From: Agromyces mariniharenae | GTDB taxonomy: Bacteria > Actinomycetota > Actinomycetes > Actinomycetales > Microbacteriaceae | Assembly (NCBI RefSeq): GCF_008122505.1 | Contig: NZ_VSSB01000001.1 | Coordinates: forward strand, 356,891 to 420,890 | Direction of reading: 5' to 3' | Length of the DNA stretch: 64,000 nucleotides | In this document: positions 25,809 through 35,035 of the stretch, in pieces | Layout: each line of letters opens with the position of its first letter | How positions within the stretch are numbered: the stretch's first letter is position 1 | The notes under the pieces: model-generated | The model's input: only the letters and a program-made list of their open reading frames with translations | Told to the model about the DNA's origin: nothing | The model's database searches: none | Translations under genes and position numbers: made by a program

Positions 25809-26945
25809 TCAGCCGCGTGCGGCCGCGAGTGCGTCCGTCAGCGTCGCGACGACGCGCTCGACCTCACCCTCGGTGAGGTTCGCGTGCATCGGGATGGCGA
25901 GATGCCGGCGGAACAGGTCCGCGGAGACCGGGAGCGTCCCGGAGAAGCCGTAGACCGGCTGCAGGTGCGACGCGTAGGTGCCGAAGTTGCACTGGACCCC
26001 GTTGGATCGCAGGTGCGAGGCGACCGCGCCGCGATCGACGCCGTGGTCGAGCGTCACGACATAGGACTGCCACGGGTGCTCCCGATCGTCGAGCGCGACG
26101 GGCGCCGTCACCTGGTCGACGTCGGCGAGCAGCTCGGCGTACCATCCCGCCACTCGTCGCCGATTCGCGAGGAGCGTCGGGAGCCGGTCGAGCTGGGCCA
26201 GCATGACGCCGGCCGCGAGGTCGGACAGGCGGTAGTTGTAGCCGAACTCGTCGAACTCGGGGAGCGGGAGGTCGGTGCTGCCCTCTCGGGAGATGGCTGG
26301 GGCGATCCCGTAGGTGTGCAGCTTGCGGGCGTGGGCCGCGAGCTCGGCGTCATCGGTGGTGAGGGCGCCGCCCTCGCCCGCCGTGATGCCCTTGCGACCG
26401 TGGAAGCTGAAGGTGGCCACATCGGCGAGGCTGCCGGCCGGGCGGCCCTTGTACGTGGCACCGGCCGAGCACGCGGCATCCTCCATGAGCCAGAGGTCGT
26501 GACGGTCGGCGATGGCACGCAGCTCGTCGAAGTCCGCCGGCTGGCCGAACACGTCGACCGCGACGATGCCGACCGTGCGCGGCGTGATCGCCGCCTCGAC
26601 GGCCGCCGGATCGGCGCTCCAGATGTCGGGCCTGATGTCCGCGAAGACGGGCTTCGCACCCGTCCACGCCACGGAGTGGCCGGTCGCGGGGAAGGTGTAG
26701 TCGCCGACGATCACCTCGTCGCCGGGACCGGCACCGAGGACCTGCAGTCCGAGGTGCAGGGCGGAACCGCAATTGCTCGTCGCGAGGGCGTGCGCCGTCC
26801 CGGCGACCTCCGAGGCGAATCTCGCTTCGAGCGCCTGGCAGGTGGGGCCGGCACCGGAGAGCCATCCGGATTCGAAGACGGCACGGATGGCCTCGAGCTC
26901 CTCGTCGCCCACAGTGGGCTGACCGAGGGTGATCGTTTCGGGCAA
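25809..26945 (-). CDS. DegT/DnrJ/EryC1-family sugar aminotransferase
   Basis: 378 aa. PLP enzyme with TSNCGSALHLGLQ, VIVGDYTFPATGH, MEDAACSAGATY and Schiff-base Lys185 in FHGRKGITAGEGG. The ACSAGATY and FHGRK forms differ from the paralogue at 22247, so it likely acts on another keto sugar. There is no ATG or GTG before the first conserved strand; TTG 26943-26945, six bases after GAGAGG, is the best start and gives MPETITLGQPTVG (a second TTG is at 26951). Its promoter region is shared with the divergent FAD oxidase gene. Confidence 0.88.
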   Translation of the reverse strand: MPETITLGQPTVGDEELEAIRAVFESGWLSGAGPTCQALEARFASEVAGTAHALATSNCGSALHLGLQVLGAGPGDEVIVGDYTFPATGHSVAWTGAKPVFADIRPDIWSADPAAVEAAITPRTVGIVAVDVFGQPADFDELRAIADRHDLWLMEDAACSAGATYKGRPAGSLADVATFSFHGRKGITAGEGGALTTDDAELAAHARKLHTYGIAPAISREGSTDLPLPEFDEFGYNYRLSDLAAGVMLAQLDRLPTLLANRRRVAGWYAELLADVDQVTAPVALDDREHPWQSYVVTLDHGVDRGAVASHLRSNGVQCNFGTYASHLQPVYGFSGTLPVSADLFRRHLAIPMHANLTEGEVERVVATLTDALAAARG

Positions 26946-26994
26946 GCTCAACCTCTCTCGTCGTCGGCCCACGACCACTCCAGGCGAGGCCTCA

Positions 26995-27002
26995 TCTATA
27001 GT
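26995..27002. promoter_or_regulatory. Shared A/T-rich core of a divergent promoter
   Basis: TCTATAGT reads TATAGT (26997-27002) toward the FAD oxidase and TATAGA (26995-27000, complement) toward the aminotransferase. Both fit a -10 element. This is the only A/T-rich patch in the 105-base gap, so the two divergent genes may be transcribed from one overlapping promoter. Confidence 0.4.
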
Positions 27003-27050
27003 AGCCGAGGCCGCGATCGCCACTGTCGCGAGCCCAGCCGGAAGGAACCC

Positions 27051-28235
27051 ATGCCCAAGCACGTCATCATCATCGGCGGCGGAATCGTCGGACTCGCCGT
27101 CGCGGAACGGGCGAGCCGGCTGGGACATCGGGTGACCGTGCTCGAGAAGGAATCGGGCTGGGCGCAGCACCAGACCGGGCGCAACTCCGGGGTCATCCAC
27201 GCCGGACCGTACTATCGGCCCGGCTCGTTGAAGGCGCAGCTGTGCACCGCGGGCAACCGCTCGATGAAGGCCTTCGCGACGGATCAGGGCATCCCGTGGC
27301 AGGCGACCGGCAAGCTCATCGTCGCGACGGCGGAGCACGAGCTCCCCGCCCTCGAGGAGCTCCGCCGCCGTTCGGAGGCGAACGGCGTCCCCTTCCGCGT
27401 GCTGGACGCGGACGAGGCGCGATCCTACGAGCCCCACGTCGCGAGCGTCGCCGCCCTCCGCATCGAATCGACCGGCATCATCGACTACGGCGCCGTGAGC
27501 CGGCGCCTCGCCGAGATGGTCGCCGAGCGCGGCGGCGAGCTCCGGACCGACAGCGAGGCGGTGTCGATCGCCGGCACCCCCGACGGCGTCGTCGTCTCGA
27601 CCGCGACCGAGGAGTTCCGCGGCGATGTCCTCGTCAACTGCGCCGGACTGCACAGCGACAAGGTCGCCCGGCTCGCCGGCCTCACGCCGTCGGCGAGGAT
27701 CATCCCGTTCCGCGGCGAGTACTACGAGCTGGTGCCCGAGCAGCGGGACCTCGTCCGCGGCCTGATCTACCCCGTGCCCGACCCCGAGCTGCCGTTCCTC
27801 GGCGTCCACCTCACGCGCATGATGGACGGGTCGGTGCACGCCGGCCCGAACGCCGTCACGGCCCTCGCCCGCGAGGGGTACCGCTGGCGGGACATCCGGC
27901 CGGGCGAGGCGCTCGGCGACCTGACCTATCCCGGGTTCCTCCGCATGGCGTCGAAGAACGTCGGCGTCGGCATCGCCGAGGTCCGCCGGTCCTGGTCGAA
28001 GGGGCTCTTCGCGAAGAGCCTCGCGCGACTGGTGCCCGGTCTCGGCAAGGAGGACCTCGTGCCCGCCGAGGCGGGCGTTCGCGCCCAGGCGATCCGCAGG
28101 GACGGATCGCTGGTCGACGACTTCCTCATCGAGCGGGCTCCGAACCAGGTGCACGTGCTGAACGCGCCCTCGCCCGCCGCGACGGCGTCCCTCGAGATCG
28201 CCGCGCACATCGTCGGACTCGCCGACCTCGAGTAG
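27051..28235 (+). CDS. lhgO: L-2-hydroxyglutarate oxidase-like FAD oxidoreductase
   Basis: 394 aa. Amino-acid-oxidase-type FAD fold: IIIGGGIVGLAVAERASRLG with the second-strand acid in VLEKE, then QTGRNSGVIHAGPYY, characteristic of LhgO, IPFRGEYYEL in the middle, and the C-terminal NAPSPAATASLEIA. LhgO oxidises L-2-hydroxyglutarate to 2-oxoglutarate, passing electrons to oxygen or quinone. Its place amid amino-sugar genes is unusual; a link is that WbpB/WlbA-type dehydrogenases can dump hydride on 2-oxoglutarate, making 2-hydroxyglutarate. ATG 27051 has GAAGGA four bases upstream. A related substrate cannot be ruled out. Confidence 0.85.
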   Translation: MPKHVIIIGGGIVGLAVAERASRLGHRVTVLEKESGWAQHQTGRNSGVIHAGPYYRPGSLKAQLCTAGNRSMKAFATDQGIPWQATGKLIVATAEHELPALEELRRRSEANGVPFRVLDADEARSYEPHVASVAALRIESTGIIDYGAVSRRLAEMVAERGGELRTDSEAVSIAGTPDGVVVSTATEEFRGDVLVNCAGLHSDKVARLAGLTPSARIIPFRGEYYELVPEQRDLVRGLIYPVPDPELPFLGVHLTRMMDGSVHAGPNAVTALAREGYRWRDIRPGEALGDLTYPGFLRMASKNVGVGIAEVRRSWSKGLFAKSLARLVPGLGKEDLVPAEAGVRAQAIRRDGSLVDDFLIERAPNQVHVLNAPSPAATASLEIAAHIVGLADLE

Positions 28236-28265
28236 CGACGCGCCCCTCCGCGGCGCCGCCCGGGG

Positions 28266-30296
28266 TCACCGCTGTTCGACGACCTCGTAGATCCAGAACG
28301 TGCTCGGACCCTCGTCGATCGTGGTGACGGGCTCGAGGCACCGCTGGTCGAGCGACTCGTCGGCGAGCACCCATTCGACGTTCTCCTGGGCGAACGACGC
28401 GCACGAGTCGAAGGTCAGCCTGATCTGGTCGGGCGCTGGATTGCGCGCATCGGGCGGTCCGTCACCGGGACCCCACGACACGTTCGCGAGGCGGTTCCAC
28501 ACGCGCTCGTCGAGGTCGGGATCGATCGCGTCCCACATCTCCTGCGACGGGGAGCTCTGGAAGCCGTTGAACGACGGCAGCCCGGATTGGACGAGCATGA
28601 CCGTGGGCAGGGACGTCTCGCCGACCCCGACCCATCGCTCGGACCCGTCGCCCGAGATCTCCTTCATGGTCTGCACGGTCTGCGTCTCGTTGAGGTCGAA
28701 GACCCCCCGGTAGAGCGGGTTCACCGAGGACGACGAGGCGATCGAGATCGCGGCGAACAGCACCGCGGTGACGAGCGCCCACCCGTAGGCGTTGCACGCG
28801 ACGATCGCGACGAACCCGATGGCGAGGAGGATCCACGTGTAGTCGCCGGTCGCGATGACGGCGTTGTTCCGCACGAGGCTCCACGCGATGTAGGCCGTCC
28901 ACGCGGCGGCCGGGACGACGGCGGACAGCACCACCCACCACGGCATGCGCGCCGCCGCGGTCGTGCGTCGTCGATCGACGCGCCAGAGGACGAACAGCAT
29001 CATGATGAGCGAGAGGAGTCCCCAGCCGAGACGCAGTCGACCGACCGTCGTCCGGTCGAGGAGCAGCAGGTGCGAGATCGCATCCCAGCCGGGAATCAGC
29101 ATGAACGCGGCGAACACCACGCCCACGACCAGGAGCCCGAGCGCGAGCCAGTCCCGCTGCCGTTCGCGGACGCTCCGGACGAAGAGCCACACGAGCGGGA
29201 TCACCAGGAACAGCCCCGGCAGCAGGAACGACGAGGCCTCGGACTGGTTCGTGCCGAACGGTGCGCCGTCGGACAGTTCCAGGTTGCGTTGGAACGGTCC
29301 GCTCAGGAGCGACTTCAGCTGATCGAAGCCTCCCGCTCCCGTCGACTCGAGGCGCTCGCCGGGATACACCGTGCCCGTGAACACCTCGATGGTCTGCCAT
29401 CTCGTGACGAGCCAGAGCACCATGACCAGCGCACCCGCGGCGCCGGCGATGAGCAGCGGGACGAGCGCGCGCAGTCGTGGGACCACGCCGACGAGCGGGG
29501 TCGTCGACGCCGTCAGGGTGGCCCCGATCGCGAACGCTGCGACCACGTACACCGCCGGCACGATGAACGGCACGTAGATCCCCGTTCCGACCGTGACCGT
29601 GACGTAGGCCACGATGGCCGCCAGCACCCATCTCGCCGGCCCACGCGGTCGACGCAGCATCCAGATCACCGCGGCCATCACGAGCGCCGCCCACACCGCG
29701 GGGAAGAAGGTGATCGAGAGGTACCACCACTGGAAGAACGGCGCGAAGAAGAACCCGACGCCGAACAGCGCGGCCGTGAGCGGGCGCCTCGGGAGCAGTG
29801 TCACCGCGAGCACGTAGACGGCCGCGATGAGGGCGAAGCCGGGCAGCCACCACTTCAGGGCCATGGCCTGGTCGAGGGGGAGGAACCAGAAGCCCAGCAG
29901 GTGCGGTCGGAAGACCATCGACCAGTCCCAGCTCGGGAGGTCGTGCTGCACGGTCGCGTCCATGCCGCCGGGGAACGATCGGTTCTCGATCGGGAGGCCC
30001 TGCTCCACCTGCGAGATCGTCCACGACGTCTGGACGTACCACTCGTCGCTGCGGATCGGGAGCGGCTGGTTGGCGAGCAGGTCGGGGTCGGCGCCCGTGT
30101 CGAACGACGGGCGCAGCACGCCGGTCGAGGACCCGGTCAGCCCGAGCGAGACGAAGACCACGAGGACGATCGCCAGCAGCGCGAGCGGCCACAGCAGCAC
30201 GCGAAGGCTCGGAAGTCCGTCTGCGGCAGGCGCGACGATGGCTCGATATCGCTCGAGGACGGACGGGCGCGAGCCCGACGACTCAGCGGTCGACAC
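28266..30296 (-). CDS. Large polytopic membrane protein of unknown function
   Basis: 676 aa with about twelve spans. After the first span an extracytoplasmic loop has DEWYVQTSWTISQVEQG and SFPGGMDATVQHDLPSWDW; the C-terminal ~110 residues are soluble, with a two-Cys segment (FDSCASFAQE, DQRCLEP). The plan (many helices, long first outer loop with acids, soluble tail) is like GT-C membrane glycosyltransferases or YfhO-type proteins, but I do not recognise a named family with certainty. GTG 30294-30296 is the chosen start; it overlaps the upstream GT4 gene stop by 14 bases. Confidence 0.7.
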   Translation of the reverse strand: MSTAESSGSRPSVLERYRAIVAPAADGLPSLRVLLWPLALLAIVLVVFVSLGLTGSSTGVLRPSFDTGADPDLLANQPLPIRSDEWYVQTSWTISQVEQGLPIENRSFPGGMDATVQHDLPSWDWSMVFRPHLLGFWFLPLDQAMALKWWLPGFALIAAVYVLAVTLLPRRPLTAALFGVGFFFAPFFQWWYLSITFFPAVWAALVMAAVIWMLRRPRGPARWVLAAIVAYVTVTVGTGIYVPFIVPAVYVVAAFAIGATLTASTTPLVGVVPRLRALVPLLIAGAAGALVMVLWLVTRWQTIEVFTGTVYPGERLESTGAGGFDQLKSLLSGPFQRNLELSDGAPFGTNQSEASSFLLPGLFLVIPLVWLFVRSVRERQRDWLALGLLVVGVVFAAFMLIPGWDAISHLLLLDRTTVGRLRLGWGLLSLIMMLFVLWRVDRRRTTAAARMPWWVVLSAVVPAAAWTAYIAWSLVRNNAVIATGDYTWILLAIGFVAIVACNAYGWALVTAVLFAAISIASSSSVNPLYRGVFDLNETQTVQTMKEISGDGSERWVGVGETSLPTVMLVQSGLPSFNGFQSSPSQEMWDAIDPDLDERVWNRLANVSWGPGDGPPDARNPAPDQIRLTFDSCASFAQENVEWVLADESLDQRCLEPVTTIDEGPSTFWIYEVVEQR

Positions 30297-31521
30297 GGGC
30301 GTCGCGATCGGGGACCGTGCCTCCGACGAGGTCGGCGAGCACCTCGAGGTGCCGCGCGGCGACCCGCTCGAGGGTGAAATGACGTTCGATGAGCTCTCGC
30401 GCCGGGCCTCCCACGGCCGCCCGTGCGCCCGCGGGATCCTCGAGCACGCGGTTGACGGTGTCGGCGAGCGCGACGGGATCCGCACTCGTCGTCCCGTCGC
30501 GGAACGGGACGAGGTACAGCTCGCGGCCGTCGACGAGCTCGAGGCCGATGAAGTTGTCGGCGTCGATGGCCGCGGCGATCGGCACGCCCGACGCCAGGCC
30601 CTCGAGGCTCGCGGTTCCGAATCCCTCGCCCTCGAGCTCGTGCACCTCGATGCTCGCGGCGGCGAGGTAGTCGGGGATGGTCGACTGCGGCTGGGCGCCG
30701 ACGGCCAGCACCGCGTGGCGGACGCCCATCCGATCGGCGAGATGCAGGAACTCGTCGTGGTACACGCCGCCCACGACGAGGACGACGGCCTCGGGATGCC
30801 GCTCGAGGATCCTCGGCAGGGCCTTCACGAGGGCGATCCGGTTGCGCTGCGGGATCACGTGGCCGATCGAGAGGATGACCGGCCGGTCGCCGAGGTCGTG
30901 GCTCGAGCGCGTCACCGCTCCGTCGCCGCCCCGCATCTTCTCGGGATCGACGCCCACCGGGATGGCGACCGTCCCCCGGATGACGCGACGGTAGCGCTTT
31001 TGGATGTACTCGTCCATGAGCTTGTCCATCACGACGAGCGTCGGCCGGTGCAAGCGCATCATGGGCGCCACGAGCCAGCGGTCGCCGAGCCCGTAGACCA
31101 TGCTGTTGAAGCGGCTCAGCGGGCTCTCGAGCCGCGTGTGGATGCTCAGCAGCGTGGGTACCCGGCGACGCCGTGCCCAGTAGCCCGACAGCCACGTCAG
31201 GTCGAAGAACTGTCCGTGCTGGTGCACGATGTCGGGTGCGAACGCGTCGAGCGTGTCGAAGACCACGCGCTTTGCGCGCGGCGAGATCGTGAAGCCGATG
31301 TCGAAGTTCGCGGCGAATCTCGTCTTCGGGAGCGTCCAGGACGGCACCCGCCGGATGCGGAACCCATCGCGCTCCTCGTCGGCCGGCGCGCCCCCGTATG
31401 CCGCGGTGAGGACGAGGACCTCGTGGCCCTGCTCGGCGTAGCGCTTCGCGAGGTGGTCGGCGAGATGCGACGAACCGCCTGGTCGCGGGGGGAAGAAGTT
31501 GTTGACGACAGCGATTCTCAC
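30283..31521 (-). CDS. Glycosyltransferase family 4 (GT-B)
   Basis: 412 aa. N-terminus RIAVVNNFFPPRPGGSSHLADHLA (Pro-Gly-Gly acceptor loop), DIVHQHGQFFDLTWLSGY, then the C-terminal donor half with ILSIGHVIPQRNR and HELEGEGFGTASLEGLASGVP, the EX7E donor site. Start is GTG 31519-31521. The gene runs 14 bases into the following membrane protein gene on the same strand, so the two form an operon. The transferred sugar is unknown. Confidence 0.9.
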   Translation of the reverse strand: MRIAVVNNFFPPRPGGSSHLADHLAKRYAEQGHEVLVLTAAYGGAPADEERDGFRIRRVPSWTLPKTRFAANFDIGFTISPRAKRVVFDTLDAFAPDIVHQHGQFFDLTWLSGYWARRRRVPTLLSIHTRLESPLSRFNSMVYGLGDRWLVAPMMRLHRPTLVVMDKLMDEYIQKRYRRVIRGTVAIPVGVDPEKMRGGDGAVTRSSHDLGDRPVILSIGHVIPQRNRIALVKALPRILERHPEAVVLVVGGVYHDEFLHLADRMGVRHAVLAVGAQPQSTIPDYLAAASIEVHELEGEGFGTASLEGLASGVPIAAAIDADNFIGLELVDGRELYLVPFRDGTTSADPVALADTVNRVLEDPAGARAAVGGPARELIERHFTLERVAARHLEVLADLVGGTVPDRDARVDR

Positions 31522-31654
31522 CGGGGCAGCTTGCTTCCTCTCCTGCCCACCTGCCGGACAGCCGTACGAGTGTAGCAAACGGTACCCGGGGATCAGCGCC
31601 GAGCGACGACCGCCCCACGTCGGCGATCGCAGAGGCCCGGGAGAGGCCGGACGG

Positions 31655-33889
31655 CTAGGCCGGCACGTCGATCGCGCCGCCCTCGAACGACTGGGAGCAT
31701 CGACCGCCGGCGCATGACGCGGCGGTGGTCGGCCAGCCCAGCGTCCCGGCCGCGCCGCCCAGCTGGAAGTACCGGTCGCGGATCGCGCCCGACACCGCGA
31801 AGGTCCCGGCAGCCGCCTTCGAGTAGATCGACCCGGCCGCGAAGGCCTGCGCCACGCCTCCGCCGTTCTGCGGGATCGACAGGAGGTCGGTCGCGGTCGG
31901 GCCGAGGACGCCTCGGGCTCCCCCGGACTGCCCGTAGACGGCGAAGATGGCGTCGGTGCTGAGGCGCGCGGCATCGTCGTAGCTGCGGTAGAGCCGGCCG
32001 CCCTCGAAGGCCTGGCGACACGCGGCGCCCCCGCCGTCGCACTGTTCCGACGACGCCGGCCAGCCGAATGGACCGGCCGCGCCACCCGTCGCGAAGTAGC
32101 GGACGAGCACGGGTCCGGTCACCGCGAACGCGCCGAGGGAGCGCTTGAAGTAGATGGAGCCGTTCTGGTACGCGACCGCCATGCCGCCTCCGGCGATGTC
32201 GAGACGCAGCAGCCCCGTGGTGGCCGCACCGAGGACGCCGCCGTTCCCGCCGAGCCCGGCGTGCACGGCATCGATCTCGGGCGAGGTGATCTTCGCCCCC
32301 GTCGCGCCCGCGATGATCGAGCCGTACTGGAAGTCCTGGCGGCAGGACCCGGACGCGCATGCAGCCGCCCCGATCGGCCAGCCCAGCCGGCCGGCCGATC
32401 CGTTGACGGTGAAGTACGCGTCGCGCACCGCGCCCTCGACCGGGAAGGCACCGGCCGGCGACGCGTACACGGATCCGCCGCCGAACGCCTGGGCGATCCC
32501 GCCGCCGTTCGCCGCGATGCCCGCAGCGGCACTCGTCGGCCATCCGAGGCGCCCGCCCACGCCGCCCGCGCCGTCGTGCGCCGCGGAGATCTGCTGCGGC
32601 ACCGCGAACGCGCCCGCGCCGGAACGATAGACCGCGCCGCCCTGGAACCGCTGCTCCGTTCCGCCGCCGCCCTCCGGTCGCGCGACCGCGTCGGCGCTCG
32701 GCCAGCCCAGGACGCCGAGGGCGCCGCCCACCGCGAAGTACGGCGGACGCAGCGCCTCGGGAACCGCGAAGGTGCCCACGTTCGAGCTGTAGACGGAGCC
32801 TCCCGAGAACGATTGCCCGATGCCGGCGGTGCCGGCGTCGATCCGCCCGGCGTTGAACTGCGGCCACGCCAGCCAGCCCGCGGCGCCGCCCCGGGCGAAG
32901 TAGTAGTCGCGGATCGGCCCTGAGAGCACGGTCTTCGCCCCGTAGGCGGGCGACCAGTAGATCGAGCCGCCCTGGTAGGCGCGGCCGTACCCGCCGCCGT
33001 TCTCAGGGATCGCGATCACGTCGGAGACCGGGGTCCCCAGTGGGCCGGCCGCGCCACCCTGCGCGGCATGCTCGGCGTCGATCATGGCGCGCGGGTCCGC
33101 ACCCACCGTGGGACCGAACCAGGTGTTGTAGAACACCCAGAAGTTGCGGTTCCCGTACGCGCTGCACGCGTCGCCGATCCCGCCGAGGTTCGCGAGTGCC
33201 GCCGCATTGGGGGTGTACGGCGTGTAGTAGTACAGCGCGGCCGTCGCGCGATTGCGCACGAGCACGTCCTTCGTGCCGCAACCCGCGTTCGGGTGGTACT
33301 GGATCGCGTTGACCTGGCCGACCCGGATCCACGTGAACGATCCGGCCGGGTCGCCGTACCACGTGAGCTGCCGGCCGGCGGCGAACACCTGGTTGAAGAA
33401 GCCGTAGTAGGTCGAGTCGCACGCGGCGGTGTCGGGACATCCGTAGCCCATGGCCTTGCGCATGATCCCGTCCGAGGGAGCCGGGTTGGTGAGCAGGCTC
33501 TGCTCCTTCTGGAGCGTCACCAGGATCACCTTCGCGCTCAGCCGACAGGCCTGCTGGACCTTGAAGATGATGCGCGCCGCCGACTCGGCGGCCCCTCCCG
33601 CGTACGTCGAGCACGATCCGAACGACCAGGTCCGCGTGGGCGTGTCGGCTCGGTAGACCGCGAGGCAGTTGGAGTTCTGGCACGACCCCACCCGCGCCTC
33701 GAGGAACTGCTGGATCTCTGCCTCGGTCATGGCCGACCCGTTGTAGAAGTTCGCGTCGGAGATGATGTTGCCGGCGTCGAAGTCGGCGGCGGCCGCGGGC
33801 TGCGGCGCCGACATCGCGGGAACGAGCAGGGCGGCGACGAGCGAGGCGACCACGAGCAGGCCGCGCCAGGCCCCGCGTGCTTCGGTCAT
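31655..33889 (-). CDS. Secreted LGFP-repeat protein with cysteine-rich N-domain
   Basis: 744 aa. A signal peptide (about residues 1-37, hydrophobic LLVVASLVAALLVPAM then APQPAAAA) is followed by a ~240-residue domain with about ten cysteines (for example VGSCQNSNCLAVY, FGSCSTY, YGCPDTAACDS, AGCGTKD) that holds SAKVILVTLQKEQSLL. Then eight full and one partial LGFP repeats of 50-56 residues (GxxGxLGWP ... FxGGxxY ... IRDxYFxxG). LGFP repeats occur in exported actinobacterial proteins and are thought to mediate cell-wall contact. It sits within the glycan locus, divergent from the ABC exporter, so a wall-bound partner of the glycan is plausible. The N-domain resembles muramidase-like folds only faintly. 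Confidence 0.85.
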   Translation of the reverse strand: MTEARGAWRGLLVVASLVAALLVPAMSAPQPAAAADFDAGNIISDANFYNGSAMTEAEIQQFLEARVGSCQNSNCLAVYRADTPTRTWSFGSCSTYAGGAAESAARIIFKVQQACRLSAKVILVTLQKEQSLLTNPAPSDGIMRKAMGYGCPDTAACDSTYYGFFNQVFAAGRQLTWYGDPAGSFTWIRVGQVNAIQYHPNAGCGTKDVLVRNRATAALYYYTPYTPNAAALANLGGIGDACSAYGNRNFWVFYNTWFGPTVGADPRAMIDAEHAAQGGAAGPLGTPVSDVIAIPENGGGYGRAYQGGSIYWSPAYGAKTVLSGPIRDYYFARGGAAGWLAWPQFNAGRIDAGTAGIGQSFSGGSVYSSNVGTFAVPEALRPPYFAVGGALGVLGWPSADAVARPEGGGGTEQRFQGGAVYRSGAGAFAVPQQISAAHDGAGGVGGRLGWPTSAAAGIAANGGGIAQAFGGGSVYASPAGAFPVEGAVRDAYFTVNGSAGRLGWPIGAAACASGSCRQDFQYGSIIAGATGAKITSPEIDAVHAGLGGNGGVLGAATTGLLRLDIAGGGMAVAYQNGSIYFKRSLGAFAVTGPVLVRYFATGGAAGPFGWPASSEQCDGGGAACRQAFEGGRLYRSYDDAARLSTDAIFAVYGQSGGARGVLGPTATDLLSIPQNGGGVAQAFAAGSIYSKAAAGTFAVSGAIRDRYFQLGGAAGTLGWPTTAASCAGGRCSQSFEGGAIDVPA

Positions 33890-34120
33890 CGGCCCGACCC
33901 CCGATCCGGTCCCCCCGCATCGGCCGCGGGCGACGTGCTCAGGGTAGGGCACGGGCGGACGGGGGCCGACGAACGACACAGGGCGCGGCGCGAATGGACG
34001 CGAGGGCCGACGACGGGGTCGCAAGCGCGCACCGCGCGGCGGGAGCGCGCTCGCGGCGATCACTCGGCCGGCGAGTCGGTAGGATCGTACGAATCCCCCG
34101 AGACCGAAAGTACGTGGAAC

Positions 34121-35035
34121 ATGCCGGATCGCAGCGGCGCCGAGAGCGCCCGCGTCGTCAACGAGCCGTTGCGACGCATCGGTCGCGACAACTCGCTCGG
34201 CCGCGGCACCTGGATGTCGCTCGTCGAGGTGTTCGACCATCGCGAGCTGCTCGGCCGGCTCGTCAGCCGCGAGGTGCGCGCCAAGTACAAGAACAGCAGC
34301 CTGGGCGTGATCTGGTCGCTCATGCGACCGCTCGCGCAGCTCATCATCTACTACGTGGCGATCGGGCAGTTCCTGGGGGCGGCTCGCTCGATCCCCGACT
34401 TCGCGATCTTCGTGTTCGCGGGTCTGACCGCGTGGGCGCTCTACAGCGAGATCGTGACCGCGGGAACGAACTCGATCGTCACCAACGCAGGCCTCGTCAA
34501 GAAGGTCTACGTCCCGCGTGAGATCTTCCCGCTCGCCACCGTCGGCGCCTCGTCGTTCAACTTCGTGGTCCAGTTCGCGATCCTGCTGCTCGCGACGATC
34601 ATCCTCGGGCAGCCGCCGCTGCACGCCGAGCTCGCCTACCTCCCGCTCAGCCTCATCCTCATCCTCGTGTTCGCGACGGCGCTCGCGCTCGTGCTGTCGG
34701 CGCTCAACGTGTACCTGCGCGACGTGCAGCACCTCGTCGAGATCCTGCTCCTGGTGCTGTTCTGGGCGTCGCCGATCGTCTACTCCGTCGGGTTCGTCCA
34801 CGACGCGATCGGCGGCACGTGGCTCGAGCAGCTCTACCTCGCGAATCCGGTGACGCTCGGCGTGCTCGGAATGCAGAAGGCGATGTGGGTCGCGGGCACC
34901 CAGGACCCGGCCCAGTACTGGCCCGATCTCCTCTGGCTCCGCATGCTCATCGCCATCGTCGTCTGCGCGGTGCTGCTCCTGGTCGCCCAGCGCATCTTCT
35001 CCCGTCTCCAGAGCAACTTCGCGCAGGAATTGTGA
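34121..35035 (+). CDS. wzm: Polysaccharide ABC-2 exporter permease
   Basis: 304 aa with six spans, ABC-2 type. The N-terminal region SLVEVFDHRELLGRLVSREVRAKYKNSSLGVIWSL and PREIFPLATVGASSFNF are characteristic of Wzm/RfbD/TagG permeases. It pairs with the ATPase immediately downstream (GTGA overlap). It exports a completed polysaccharide, or teichoic acid-like polymer, linked to a polyprenyl carrier. ATG 34121 follows GTGGAAC; a TAGGAT -10 is at 34080-34085. It is divergent from the LGFP-repeat protein over 231 bases. Confidence 0.92.
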   Translation: MPDRSGAESARVVNEPLRRIGRDNSLGRGTWMSLVEVFDHRELLGRLVSREVRAKYKNSSLGVIWSLMRPLAQLIIYYVAIGQFLGAARSIPDFAIFVFAGLTAWALYSEIVTAGTNSIVTNAGLVKKVYVPREIFPLATVGASSFNFVVQFAILLLATIILGQPPLHAELAYLPLSLILILVFATALALVLSALNVYLRDVQHLVEILLLVLFWASPIVYSVGFVHDAIGGTWLEQLYLANPVTLGVLGMQKAMWVAGTQDPAQYWPDLLWLRMLIAIVVCAVLLLVAQRIFSRLQSNFAQEL

